Program-made: the position numbers and the translations under genes
Source of the DNA: an uncultured Fluviicola sp.
Lineage (GTDB): Bacteria > Bacteroidota > Bacteroidia > Flavobacteriales > Crocinitomicaceae
NCBI RefSeq assembly: GCF_946478805.1
Contig: NZ_CAMLDC010000007.1
Location: 124,001-188,000 of the forward strand
Length of the DNA stretch: 64,000 nt
Reading direction: 5' to 3'
The notes under the pieces: generated by a model
The model's database searches: none
The model's input: the letters and a program-made list of their open reading frames with translations, nothing else
What the model was told of the DNA's origin: nothing
Shown here: piece by piece, positions 33,701-41,588 of the stretch
Position numbering within the stretch: the stretch's first letter is position 1
Layout: the number at the start of each line of letters is the position of its first letter

Positions 33701-33846
33701 TAGGTGGCTTGACAAGTTCAATGTTCTTGACTATTATTGTAGTACCGATTATGTACTACACAGTAGATCGATTACAAGTGAAATTGACAAGAAAGAAAAT
33801 AAATCTCGAAGGAGATGACGAGGCTACCGTTCATGGAGTGATTTAA
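30706..33846 (+). CDS. RND multidrug efflux transporter (AcrB/HAE type)
   Basis: The 1046-residue inner-membrane transporter has the twelve-helix RND plan, with an N-terminal helix, five helices after residue 335 and six more in the C-terminal half. TM4 holds the proton-relay aspartates in GILVDDSIVVLENIY, and TM10 the lysine in GLVAKNAILIVDF. The start TLTELSIKRPSFIIVIFTILIGGG and the VTTLYPGASPATVETQVAKPLEDALSGL strand are hallmark. It completes the TetR-controlled operon and is closed by a strong terminator. Relatives efflux hydrophobic drugs, detergents or quorum molecules; the specific substrate is unknown. Confidence 0.95.
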   Translation: MTLTELSIKRPSFIIVIFTILIGGGLISYNQLSYELLPDFSPPILTVTTLYPGASPATVETQVAKPLEDALSGLENISEVTTFSMDNASIVMLEFKASADIDVALEDAQRKINNILSTLPEGTKSPTIAKIEPNAAPVLQVSAIAKNMDDREFMELMDKQLLPQIKQTKGVAEVQVIGGEKRAFRVDVDKDKLKMYGLSLAQVNQIVAASNVEFPTGKLKNETEQMTVRLAGKFQTVDDLKNLIVYTDGTSSVRLGDVADVSDGSEDVITVSRYNGTNGIGLRIKKQSDANAVDMANLTKQKFKEIESKYEKEGIKFTVATDTSIPTIESVDAVLHDLELAVLLVAAVMMLFLHSFRNALIVLVAIPASLISTFIAMYLLGYTLNLMTLLAMSLVIGILVDDSIVVLENIYRHLQMGKGRRKAALDGRNEIGFTALAITLVDVVVFSPVVFIEGTISDILRQFSIVVVVSTLMSLFVCFTLTPWLASRLAKEVKLNPKNPFQRFLIWFESMIKSFTDGYVKLVAWSLKHKIIMGLGVLVIFFASMATMGLGIVGQEFVAQGDQGKFMIKLKYDKSTTFEENNTTTLEIEQMIIAQKDVIAIVFSNVGGPSSGMGAASFGQENRSEITVKMKKDMQKKYPTLKYMNEIRMKIQDKYPGVEVKALNMGMVDSEEAPIEIFLSSDDPDLLMKEAKRMKKHILTIPGAKDPTISTDEFSPEVRVELNREKMGQLGLPIASVGMQLQNGLTGNDDARFDIKGDEYDIRIMLDKYDRSNVDNINEMTFVTNDGKQVRLSEFADVSIENGYGQLERKNRISNTTLRSYVLGTSAGTVADSITKYLEKEPLDKNVRMLWGGEVKRSKESMGALGTAMGIGLILVYLIMVALYDNFVYPFVVLFSILVSLIGAILALNLSSSNMGIFTMLGMLMLLGLVAKNAILIVDFTNHLKAEGRSTYNALLEAVRERMRPILMTTIAMVVGMIPIATATGSGAEWKNGLAWILIGGLTSSMFLTIIVVPIMYYTVDRLQVKLTRKKINLEGDDEATVHGVI

Positions 33847-33863
33847 ATTAACTAACAGCATGG

Positions 33864-33895
33864 AATCCGACAGACTATCACTGTCGGATTTTTTT
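33864..33895 (+). terminator. terminator of the TetR-led RND operon
   Basis: AATCCGACAG and CTGTCGGATT form a perfect 10-bp stem around ACTATCA, followed by five further T residues. It lies 17 bases past the RND transporter stop. Confidence 0.92.
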
Positions 33896-33934
33896 GTCCT
33901 GAATTTTTAGAATCGACTATTGCGTATTTAGTTG

Positions 33935-33942
33935 TAATTTCG
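33935..33942 (+). promoter_or_regulatory. candidate variant -7 box of the three-gene secreted cluster
   Basis: TAATTTCG preceded by GTTG. The same 12-mer, GTTGTAATTTCG, precedes the gene at 49652. It lies 20 bases before the start at 33962. Confidence 0.5.
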
Positions 33943-33961
33943 ATATTGAAGACTATTTTAA

Positions 33962-35005
33962 ATGAGTAAGTTACCTGCTTTTACGTTCCTTCTTTTAACT
34001 GCGTTTGGCAGTTTGACAGGGTTTTCCCAGGAAGAGGGAATGATTCCTCCAATTGATATTTCATTTGATCTTGAGAAGTTGAAACAACTTGATTTTGGAT
34101 CCGATACGTTGAATGCTGATAAAATTCTTTTTGGCTTATTCCCTGCACCTATGAAAGAAGATGATCCGGAATTATCTGATTGGAAAACTTCTGCATATTG
34201 GAAATGTTCTACCTGTTGGCGCGGAGAACTGTATACATTTGAAAAAGATGATTCCTACGAGGAGGATGAAAAAGAATTGATTCCTTTCGAACGTAATTAT
34301 ACATCCTGTACATCCATTTTGTACTATAAAACAAAGGATAGTATTGAAAAAGCTGTCGCTAGTTTTTCAAGTTCGGAAATGAATGACGGAACGGGAAGAT
34401 TTACGAGAGGCGTTTTAAGTATTGCATATTTTGAAAAGCAAAACGGAAGCTGGAAACTCATCAATTTTAATCCTTTTGTCAATTTGCAGGGAAGTTTCAC
34501 GTTTGCTTCCCCGGTTGATGGAGTGTTTTATGATACAAAAGGGAAGGCTTTTTTTCTAATTCATGGAGGTGAAGCAAATGGTGTTTCTACAGAAGATTAT
34601 TGGCCTCTGTATCAGGGATTGTTTTTGATCGATGGGGAATCATTGGGCGAGGTGTTACATTTGAAAGGGGCAAGCTGTCTGGAAAATGGGGAAGCTGTAG
34701 GGAGTGTTTGGAATACAGAGATTACGAAAATAGAATCCAGTATATTTGGAACTAATGTGGAGACAAAAACGACCGGATTAATTGTGAAGGAATACAATTG
34801 GTACCTACCGAAAGCACTGCAATTTATTTCAAAATCCGATTTTGAATCCCTTCCTTCCCGGTTCAACTTTACTGCTAACCAAACATTCTATTATACTGTG
34901 ACAGGAAGGAGGTTTGAAAAACCTACTGTTTCCGTTCAATACACTGATCCGAAAGGAACTGTTCACGAACAAATTGTAATCACCCAAAACACGCACGTAA
35001 AATGA
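33962..35005 (+). CDS. hypothetical secreted protein, first of a three-gene unit
   Basis: The 347-residue protein has a signal peptide (KLPAFTFLLLTAFGSLTGFS) and a largely beta-rich mature part. Four cysteines are notable: two in WKCSTCWRGEL near residues 81-85, one in NYTSCTSILYY near 118 and one in KGASCLENGE near 235. No family is recognised and no type IX sorting domain is seen at the C-terminus. Its stop overlaps the next start by four bases (ATGA). The shared arrangement with two further secreted or membrane proteins suggests a joint envelope function. Confidence 0.6.
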   Translation: MSKLPAFTFLLLTAFGSLTGFSQEEGMIPPIDISFDLEKLKQLDFGSDTLNADKILFGLFPAPMKEDDPELSDWKTSAYWKCSTCWRGELYTFEKDDSYEEDEKELIPFERNYTSCTSILYYKTKDSIEKAVASFSSSEMNDGTGRFTRGVLSIAYFEKQNGSWKLINFNPFVNLQGSFTFASPVDGVFYDTKGKAFFLIHGGEANGVSTEDYWPLYQGLFLIDGESLGEVLHLKGASCLENGEAVGSVWNTEITKIESSIFGTNVETKTTGLIVKEYNWYLPKALQFISKSDFESLPSRFNFTANQTFYYTVTGRRFEKPTVSVQYTDPKGTVHEQIVITQNTHVK

Positions 35006-35892
35006 AGCTATTCACCATAATCCTGTTTTTGTTTCTTGGATTTTCGTCGCTAAAAGCACAGGAGCAAAAAATCTACATCGAAGATTTCACAATAAATGAC
35101 CAGATTGTCAACGGAGTGATTGATGAAAAATATCCGATCACAATGTATCTGAAATTTGAGGAGTTTTCTCCTGAGAATTGGTTGAGCTATTCAGTTGTCG
35201 GATGGTATTATTACGACAAGGTCAAAAAGAAAATTCCATTGGTCGGCGTTTATTCCGGGAGCATGGTTTTGTATTCTTTCACCGATTCATTAAAAGCAGA
35301 TAGTGTGAAGCATATGCTTTCATCTGTTTCAAACCCATGGGAAGCGACAGATGACTTAATGAACAGAACCGGTTTTGTTGAAAAATTTGATTTTGATTAT
35401 ACCGATTACAGGTATCAGGGAACCTGGAAAAATAGTCAAAAGGAACTGAAAGTGAGCTTTGGAATGAGTTATATCGGTTTGAACAGAGAACAGGAGTTCC
35501 TGGTAATTCCACTTCCAAACAAGAAAAAAAAGCAGATTGAATTGAGCCAATTCGGGCCGGTGAACGATGGATATTCCATCTTTGCCTCAAAATACGACGC
35601 AACAGGTTCCAAGGTCTTATTGAAATACGAGATTACCTCCACTTCTAATCCCAATGGAATGTGCGGGGCGGGAATGGAAGTCGGTTATTTGCTCTTGTTG
35701 TTTGATGCGCATGGAATCTTGCAGGATTACCGCCAGGAAGATGTGGAGAGTTGTTTGGGGAATATTTGGTCAGAGACAACAGAGGTTCCGAATACCAATG
35801 GGAAGAAGCTGATCTGTAAAGTGACAGATTCCGAAGACAAGGTGCGAACAGTCACAATCGATGGAGTGAATTTCACCTTGGTTTCGAAATAA
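35002..35892 (+). CDS. hypothetical secreted protein, second of a three-gene unit
   Basis: The 296-residue protein carries a signal peptide (KLFTIILFLFLGFSSLKAQ) and has no recognised domain. The mature sequence alternates polar and hydrophobic residues, with a KKKKKQIELSQFGPVNDGYSIF linker near residue 185 and a C-terminal part holding Cys214 and Cys248-type residues. It overlaps the upstream gene by four bases and ends three bases before the alpha/beta hydrolase start, so the three genes form one translationally coupled unit. Confidence 0.6.
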   Translation: MKLFTIILFLFLGFSSLKAQEQKIYIEDFTINDQIVNGVIDEKYPITMYLKFEEFSPENWLSYSVVGWYYYDKVKKKIPLVGVYSGSMVLYSFTDSLKADSVKHMLSSVSNPWEATDDLMNRTGFVEKFDFDYTDYRYQGTWKNSQKELKVSFGMSYIGLNREQEFLVIPLPNKKKKQIELSQFGPVNDGYSIFASKYDATGSKVLLKYEITSTSNPNGMCGAGMEVGYLLLLFDAHGILQDYRQEDVESCLGNIWSETTEVPNTNGKKLICKVTDSEDKVRTVTIDGVNFTLVSK

Positions 35893-35895
35893 GGG

Positions 35896-36714
35896 ATGAA
35901 GCGACGAAAGAATCGGTTTTATGCTGTTTTGGTTGGGATTTTTGTCCTGACCATTGGAGGGCTCGCCTCTATGTCTTCCGGATATGAAGAACCTGTCTCA
36001 ATTTCCTCCGGGAACAATGCGAACAAGCGTTATGGAGTTAGAATTGAAAAGTTCCAGGTGTTCGACAGTATCAGGAATCGCTTGATACCTTATGCATTGT
36101 ATTCACCCAAGGTGCACAATGATTCGATTCGCTTGGTCATTTTTAGCCATGGATATGGCTCCAACTACTCCAAGAATTATTTGAATTATTCTTACTTGAC
36201 CAAAAAGCTCGCAGAAGAAGGATTTTGGACTTTGAGCATTCAACATGAATTGGAAGGAGATTCCTTGATCCCAACTTTTGGGATCATTCAGATTGTACGG
36301 ATGCCCTTTTGGATACGAGGAGAAGCGAATATTCTTTTTGTACTGAATCATTTCAAGGAATCAAATCCGAATCTGAAAATTAGGTCAGTAGACCTGATCG
36401 GGCATTCGAATGGAGGAGATATGAGTGTTTTGACGGCGAAAGATCATCCCGAACTCATTCGGAAGGTAATTACCCTGGATAATTTGAGAATGCCGATTCC
36501 AAAGGTATCAAAGCCTCAGTTTTCTAGTTTAAGGTCTAGTGATAAGACTGCTGATTCGACAGTTATTCCTTCGAAAGATATTTGTCTGACTTGCGGAATA
36601 AATATCATTCAGTTGAAGAACACCACACATAATCAAATGAATGACGAGGGATCCCGCAAACAGAAGAAGCAGATCAATTCTTACATCCGGAAAATTTTGG
36701 AGGATCACCTATAA
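35896..36714 (+). CDS. membrane-anchored alpha/beta hydrolase
   Basis: The 272-residue protein has an N-terminal membrane anchor (about residues 8-27) and an alpha/beta-hydrolase fold facing the periplasm. The nucleophile is Ser171 in LIGHSNGGDMSVL, and the oxyanion loop is FSHGYGSN near residues 83-90. A C-terminal His in KNTTHNQMNDEGS is the probable catalytic base, and an Asp in VITLDNLR is a candidate acid. The substrate is unknown; esterase or lipase activity is likely. It closes the coupled cluster that starts at 33962. Confidence 0.8.
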   Translation: MKRRKNRFYAVLVGIFVLTIGGLASMSSGYEEPVSISSGNNANKRYGVRIEKFQVFDSIRNRLIPYALYSPKVHNDSIRLVIFSHGYGSNYSKNYLNYSYLTKKLAEEGFWTLSIQHELEGDSLIPTFGIIQIVRMPFWIRGEANILFVLNHFKESNPNLKIRSVDLIGHSNGGDMSVLTAKDHPELIRKVITLDNLRMPIPKVSKPQFSSLRSSDKTADSTVIPSKDICLTCGINIIQLKNTTHNQMNDEGSRKQKKQINSYIRKILEDHL

Positions 36715-36749
36715 CATGTTCTATAAAGAGGTTTTTACCGGGGTTATGA

Positions 36750-36767
36750 GATAAGCGCAAGCTTATC
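36750..36767. repeat. GATAAG-N6-CTTATC palindrome
   Basis: GATAAGC-GCAA-GCTTATC forms a perfect 7-bp stem with a GCAA tetraloop between convergent genes. The same GATAAG-N6-CTTATC layout recurs at 62624-62643. Confidence 0.55.
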
Positions 36768-36822
36768 CTCCTGTTACCATGGTAATTCTTTTTAGAACTA
36801 TTTTTTTCAGGAAATTCGGCAA

Positions 36823-37539
36823 TTAATCCCGAAGTAAATAATTGTACCGCTGAATGGTATTTTCCAGTCCCAGATAAATCGAGTCTGAAATCAATGCATG
36901 GCCAATGGAAACCTCGGCCAATTGAGGAATGTTTTCTTTGAAGAAACGCAAGTTGTCCTGGTTCAGATCATGTCCGGCATTCAATTCCAGTCCCAATTCC
37001 AATGCACGGTTTGCTGCAATGACAAAAGGTCGAATTGCTTTTTCCGGGTCTTCAGAAAATGCTTCTGCATAAGGGCCGGTGTATAATTCTATGCGATCTG
37101 TTCCGGTTTTCACCGCATATTCGATATTTTGCAAATCGGTATCTACAAAAATGGAAGTACGGACACCGCATGCTTTGATTCTTCGAATAATGTCTTGCAG
37201 CACTTCCAAGTGTTCTTTCGTATTCCAACCTGCGTTGCTTGTAAGTACATGAGGTGGGTCGGGAACTAAAGTGGCCTGTGCCGGACGAATAGCTTCGATC
37301 ATTTCCATGAAACGTTGATCCGGATATCCTTCAATATTGAATTCGGTGGTGACCACTTTCGATAAATCCAAGACATCCTTTCCTGTAATATGTCTTTCAT
37401 CAGGCCGCGGATGTACGGTAATTCCAGCTGCACCAAAGCGCTCGCAATCAATGGCTACCTGAACTACATTGGGTGTGTTTCCTCCACGTGCATTTCGAAT
37501 AGTGGCAATTTTATTGATGTTTACGCTCAGCTTTGTCAT
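36823..37539 (-). CDS. pdxJ: pyridoxine 5'-phosphate synthase
   Basis: The 238-residue TIM-barrel enzyme condenses 3-amino-2-oxopropyl phosphate with 1-deoxy-D-xylulose 5-phosphate to make vitamin B6 phosphate. The start [23 protein letters not shown], the conserved [13 protein letters not shown] near residues 39-51 and the C-terminal [14 protein letters not shown] are diagnostic. Length is normal. It is transcribed alone toward the hydrolase cluster. A TATATTCG box lies 22 bases before the start. Confidence 0.95.
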   Translation of the reverse strand: MTKLSVNINKIATIRNARGGNTPNVVQVAIDCERFGAAGITVHPRPDERHITGKDVLDLSKVVTTEFNIEGYPDQRFMEMIEAIRPAQATLVPDPPHVLTSNAGWNTKEHLEVLQDIIRRIKACGVRTSIFVDTDLQNIEYAVKTGTDRIELYTGPYAEAFSEDPEKAIRPFVIAANRALELGLELNAGHDLNQDNLRFFKENIPQLAEVSIGHALISDSIYLGLENTIQRYNYLLRD

Positions 37540-37560
37540 GACTTCTTTTCTTTGGAGTTG

Positions 37561-37568
37561 CGAATATA
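37561..37568 (-). promoter_or_regulatory. variant -7 box of pdxJ
   Basis: TATATTCG on the minus strand, with C in place of T at position 7 of TAnnTTTG, 22 bases before the ATG. Confidence 0.45.
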
Positions 37569-37672
37569 AAGAGGATTTATATCTTAATCATGTTAAAGTT
37601 TTTGAAAGTTTTCTTACGAGTTTTTAACGTTTACCGGGTGGATTATTTCGCGTAAAGCCGTATAATTGAATT

Positions 37673-38368
37673 ATGAAAGTAGTTTCTGTAATCACTTTGT
37701 TAATCGTAACAAGCCTTGTCAGCGGGTGTTTTATTTTTTCTCCATCAGCTGAAAAAACCAATCGGAAGTATTTATCCAAGGCTCCTTATGATGCCATTAT
37801 TGTTCCCGGTGTCCCATACGATGGGGAACATTGGAGTGAAACCATGAGAAACCGGGTTCAGTGGGCGAATTACTTGTATAAAAAAGGGATAACAAAAAAC
37901 ATCATTTATTCGGGAGCGGCTGTTTATACGGAATACGAGGAAGCAAAGATCATGGCTCTTTACGGCGAAGCTTTAGGAATTCCCAAAAAACATATTTTCC
38001 TGGATACAAGGGCAGAACACAGTACTGAAAATGTCTATTATTCTTATCGGATTGCAAAAAAAGAAGGTTTCAAAAAAATCGCACTTGCAACAGATCCTTT
38101 TCAATTGAATGGAATGCGGAAATTCATTAAGAAATTTGAACTTCCGGTTGACCTGTTGCCGATAATCAAAGATACGCTCCTGAAGCAAGATCTGACAGAG
38201 CCCAACATTGATCCGAACTCGGCAAAATGCGGTAATTTTGCGTCTATTGTAAGGAGACAATCCAAGTGGCAGCGCTTAAGAGGAACGTTCGGACAATACA
38301 TTTGCTGGAAGGAGGAAGATCTCAAAACAAAGCATCTGCGAAAGAAGTATGGGAACCGGATCGAATAA
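37673..38368 (+). CDS. ElyC/SanA/YdcF family lipoprotein (DUF218)
   Basis: The 231-residue protein has a lipoprotein signal with the lipobox LVSGC (Cys19) and a DUF218 Rossmann-like domain. The conserved IIVPGVPYDGEHWSETMRNRV, IYSGAAVYTEYEEAKIM and STENVYYSYRIAKKEG stretches fit the family. SanA and ElyC relatives affect envelope permeability and lipid-linked intermediate metabolism in proteobacteria, but the function here is not known. The next gene's frame is open 20 bases into its 3' end. Confidence 0.85.
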   Translation: MKVVSVITLLIVTSLVSGCFIFSPSAEKTNRKYLSKAPYDAIIVPGVPYDGEHWSETMRNRVQWANYLYKKGITKNIIYSGAAVYTEYEEAKIMALYGEALGIPKKHIFLDTRAEHSTENVYYSYRIAKKEGFKKIALATDPFQLNGMRKFIKKFELPVDLLPIIKDTLLKQDLTEPNIDPNSAKCGNFASIVRRQSKWQRLRGTFGQYICWKEEDLKTKHLRKKYGNRIE

Positions 38369-38390
38369 GGAAAAATCAAAACCAAATCAA

Positions 38391-38921
38391 ATGACGGCAA
38401 TCGAATGGGCATCTTTATTCGGATTGGAATCGATTACTGTTCCTGCGAGAACACAGCTGGTCCAAGAAGGTTCCATTGCCCGAAAAATGTATATTATTGA
38501 GAAAGGTGCTTTGCGGATCTGGCTCAACAAAAATGGAAATGAGATTACCAGCCAGTTTTTCTTCGAAGGAAAATTAGTGGCTTCACTGGAAAGTTTTTTA
38601 AGTCTGCAACCCAGTGATTTCTGCTTGGAAACAATTGAAGAATGCAAACTGTATGTCCTGGACAAAATGACTTTCGATGAGTTGATGAAGAACGATACCG
38701 AATTCAAGGAATGGTTCCAGGAATATATACTTGACAGATTCCTTTATTATTCAAAACATGTACTTTCCTTTCTTCGCGACAAACCGGAAGAGCGTTATCT
38801 GCATTTACTAAAAACAAATCAGGAACTTTTGAAACGCGTTCCGCAGCAAGATCTGGCAACTTATATCGGGATTACTCCTGTTTCATTGAGTCGCATTCGG
38901 AATAAGACAAGTAAAAAGTGA
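38391..38921 (+). CDS. Crp/Fnr family transcriptional regulator
   Basis: The protein of about 176 residues has a cyclic-nucleotide-binding jelly-roll at residues 1-110 (VQEGSIARKMYIIEKGALRIWLNKNG, SQFFFEGKLVASLESFL) and a C-terminal helix-turn-helix, QQDLATYIGITPVSLSRIRN, typical of Bacteroidota Crp/Fnr proteins. It lacks the cAMP-binding Arg-Ser pair of E. coli Crp, so its ligand is unknown. The ATG at 38391 (MTAIEWASLF) is used instead of one at 38349. It lies 86 bases upstream of an oxidoreductase gene it may control. Confidence 0.85.
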   Translation: MTAIEWASLFGLESITVPARTQLVQEGSIARKMYIIEKGALRIWLNKNGNEITSQFFFEGKLVASLESFLSLQPSDFCLETIEECKLYVLDKMTFDELMKNDTEFKEWFQEYILDRFLYYSKHVLSFLRDKPEERYLHLLKTNQELLKRVPQQDLATYIGITPVSLSRIRNKTSKK

Positions 38922-39007
38922 ATTGCATCCAATAGCGGGATTAAATTACTTTACAATTGTTAAGTGGATCGCTGTTCTTTAGTCAGACATTTGCAGAAAG
39001 AAAAGAT

Positions 39008-39982
39008 ATGAAAGCAGCAATCATAAGAGAACTTGGAGCAACTCCAATTTATACCGAATTTCCCGATCCGATTCCGGCGAACGAGAACGAATTGCTTATC
39101 AATGTTAAAGCGGCGTCGGTTAAAAACCTGGACAAGTTGCGTGCGAGTGGAAAACATTATGCCAGTTATACCGAACTTCCGGTAGTTGTTGGGATTGACG
39201 GAGTAGGAGAACTGGAAGATGGAACTCTAGTTTATGCCCAGGGAATTTCAGGAATGTTGGCAGAAAAAGCAGTGATTCGAAAAGGGCAGTATGTGTTAGT
39301 TCCAAAGGGTTTGGATCTTGCTCAAGCTGCAGCATTACCCAATGCGGTTATTGGAGCTGCATTAGCCTTGCGTTTCAGAGCTAAAATGAAACCCGGAGAT
39401 GTTGTTCTGATCAATGGTGCAACCGGAGTTACAGGGCAATTGGCAGTTCAATTGGCAAAGCACGATGGAGCATCAAAAATTATAGTTACAGGTCGAAATG
39501 AGCAAATTTTAACCGAATTATTGTCTTTGGGTGCAGATGAGGTTATCTCGCTTTTGGATTCCGACGAAGAAATCGTCGAACGGATCAGATCGGTTCATTC
39601 GGAAAATCCGATCAATTGTGTGATCGACTACTTGTGGGGGAAACCGGTTGAATTGATCATTTCAGCGTTGAAAGGTGGAGGTGTGAATACCTTCACTCCA
39701 CAAGTGAGAATAGTGACGGTTGGAAGTATGGCCGGAGAAACAATCAGTTTGAATTCGGGTACTTTGAGAAGTTCAGCCATTGAACTCTTGGGTTCAGGTT
39801 TGGGAAGTCTCTCGAAAGAAGACCTGAACAGTTTTTATAATCAAATCCTTCCGGAAGTTTTTGAATTGGCAGCTAATGGAAAATTGAAGTTGAATACCCG
39901 GATTTTTCCACTTTCGGAGATTGCAACAGCATGGAATCTGGAATTGAACGGAGGTGTTAGATTGGTTATTTCCATAGATTAA
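39008..39982 (+). CDS. zinc-independent quinone oxidoreductase-like MDR protein
   Basis: The protein of about 324 residues belongs to the medium-chain dehydrogenase/reductase superfamily. It has an N-terminal GroES-like domain (ELLINVKAASVKNLDKLRASG) and a Rossmann domain with the NADPH motif INGATGVTGQLAVQLAKHDG. Zinc ligands of alcohol dehydrogenases are missing, so it resembles quinone oxidoreductases that reduce alkenals or quinones with NADPH. The start at 39008 (MKAAIIRE) is preferred to 38957. The Crp/Fnr gene just upstream is likely to regulate it. Confidence 0.88.
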   Translation: MKAAIIRELGATPIYTEFPDPIPANENELLINVKAASVKNLDKLRASGKHYASYTELPVVVGIDGVGELEDGTLVYAQGISGMLAEKAVIRKGQYVLVPKGLDLAQAAALPNAVIGAALALRFRAKMKPGDVVLINGATGVTGQLAVQLAKHDGASKIIVTGRNEQILTELLSLGADEVISLLDSDEEIVERIRSVHSENPINCVIDYLWGKPVELIISALKGGGVNTFTPQVRIVTVGSMAGETISLNSGTLRSSAIELLGSGLGSLSKEDLNSFYNQILPEVFELAANGKLKLNTRIFPLSEIATAWNLELNGGVRLVISID

Positions 39983-40035
39983 ATTTTCACAAAGTTTTCG
40001 CCCATAGCTAGGTTTTTACTACTTTGGCACATAAC

Positions 40036-40698
40036 ATGACAGCAAGAGAAGTAATAACAGACGAGATTCCCCCTTTAATTCATACTGATTCAGGGGAGAA
40101 GGCACTTATTTGGATGGAGGAATTTAAAGTTTCCCATCTTCCTGTATTGAAAAACGGCAACTTTGTAGGCTTAATTTCTGAAAGTGATATTTTGGATAAA
40201 AAGGATTTGGAGTTGTCTCTTGATGTGCTATTCGATCACCTTCCAAGACCTTATGTTTTAGAAAATGCACATATCTACGAAGTCTTGGGAAAAATGGCTG
40301 AACATCGTATTTCGGTGCTGCCGGTTTTGGATGTCAATGAACAATACCTGGGGTGTACAAGTGTACATCAATTGATGACTTTGATTGCAAATACGGCAAG
40401 TATCAAGGAAGTTGGGGGGATTGTTGTCCTTGAAATGAATCGGGTAGATTATTCCCTGGCTCAAATAGCACAGATAGTAGAAAGTGAAAATGCGAAGATT
40501 TTGTCTTCATTCATTATGTCATCATCTGATTCTACGAAAATAGAAGTGACCTTGAAAATCGCAGAAGTGGACTTATCCCGCATTATCCGTTCTTTTGAAC
40601 GTTATGACATGGTTGTCAAAGCGAGTTTCCAAAGATCGACTGATGAGGATGACGTGCAGTTCAGATATGATGCATTGATGAATTATTTAAATATCTGA
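40036..40698 (+). CDS. CBS domain pair with C-terminal ACT-like domain
   Basis: The protein of about 221 residues has two CBS motifs (about residues 8-60 and 70-125, such as VSHLPVLKNGNFVGLISESDIL and ISVLPVLDVNEQYLGCTSVHQL), which bind adenine nucleotides. A further segment, GGIVVLEMNRVDYSLAQIAQIV and the strands after it, resembles an ACT domain. The start is taken at 40036 (MTAREVITDE), although a TTG at 40024 is in frame. It lies one base before the NAD kinase start. That tight link is common in Bacteroidota and suggests regulation of NAD(P) metabolism by energy charge. Confidence 0.88.
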   Translation: MTAREVITDEIPPLIHTDSGEKALIWMEEFKVSHLPVLKNGNFVGLISESDILDKKDLELSLDVLFDHLPRPYVLENAHIYEVLGKMAEHRISVLPVLDVNEQYLGCTSVHQLMTLIANTASIKEVGGIVVLEMNRVDYSLAQIAQIVESENAKILSSFIMSSSDSTKIEVTLKIAEVDLSRIIRSFERYDMVVKASFQRSTDEDDVQFRYDALMNYLNI

Positions 40699-40699
40699 C

Positions 40700-41578
40700 A
40701 TGCGGGTAGCTGTTTATAGTAAGAAAGTCACCAAAGCCACCATTCCAATTTTCATGCGATTTGCAAATACTGTGAAACGTTTTGGATGGGAGTTGATTCT
40801 TGAAAAAGAGTTGAAAAATCACCTCGTTAAGAAAGCCGGAATCTGCACAGATGCAGAAACATTTTCAAATCATGAAGATTTTCATCAAGGAATAGATTTG
40901 GTATTCAGTATTGGTGGAGACGGAACTTTTTTAAGAACGGTGGCCTATATACGTGATTCAGGAGTTCCAATTTTGGGAATCAATACCGGAAGATTGGGTT
41001 TCCTGGCAAATATCGGTGACGAATTGTTCGAAGATGCACTGGAACTGGTTCGCCAAAAAAGATACGATTTTCAGCTGAGATCATTGCTTCGGGTGGAAAC
41101 TGAACGAAGCATCTATGGTTTGGACAACGTAGCTATGAATGAAGTGACGCTTTTAAAGAAGGATACTTCATCCATGATTACCGTAAACACCTTTTTGGAT
41201 GACAAATACCTGAATTCCTATTGGGCAGATGGTTTGATCGTGGCAACTCCAACCGGATCAACTGCGTATAATTTAAGTTGTGGAGGACCAATTGTCACCC
41301 CGGGTTGCCAGGTACATATCATTACACCGATTGCACCACATAATCTGAATGTTCGACCGGTGGTGGTTCCGGATAATATGCCTATCAAATTGCGAATCGA
41401 AGGAAGAGAACGCAACTACCTGATATCATTGGACGGGAACGCCAAAAGCATTAAGCAGAACGAAGAAGTTTTGATTAGAAAGGCCGAATATATGATTAAT
41501 GTCATTAAATTAGAGGACACTAATTTCTTAGACACCATACGCAACAAGATGTCATGGGGGAAAGATCAAAGAAACTAA
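40700..41578 (+). CDS. nadK: NAD kinase
   Basis: The 292-residue enzyme phosphorylates NAD+ to NADP+. The GGDGT motif at residues 72-76 (IGGDGTFLRT) includes the catalytic Asp74, and the later NTGRLGFLAN, PTGSTAYNLSCGGPIV and DGLIVATPTGS stretches form the NAD-binding core. The length and order are standard. It is one base downstream of the CBS/ACT protein and ten upstream of a LacI regulator, so the three may be cotranscribed. Confidence 0.96.
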   Translation: MRVAVYSKKVTKATIPIFMRFANTVKRFGWELILEKELKNHLVKKAGICTDAETFSNHEDFHQGIDLVFSIGGDGTFLRTVAYIRDSGVPILGINTGRLGFLANIGDELFEDALELVRQKRYDFQLRSLLRVETERSIYGLDNVAMNEVTLLKKDTSSMITVNTFLDDKYLNSYWADGLIVATPTGSTAYNLSCGGPIVTPGCQVHIITPIAPHNLNVRPVVVPDNMPIKLRIEGRERNYLISLDGNAKSIKQNEEVLIRKAEYMINVIKLEDTNFLDTIRNKMSWGKDQRN

Positions 41579-41588
41579 CGTTTTAGGA

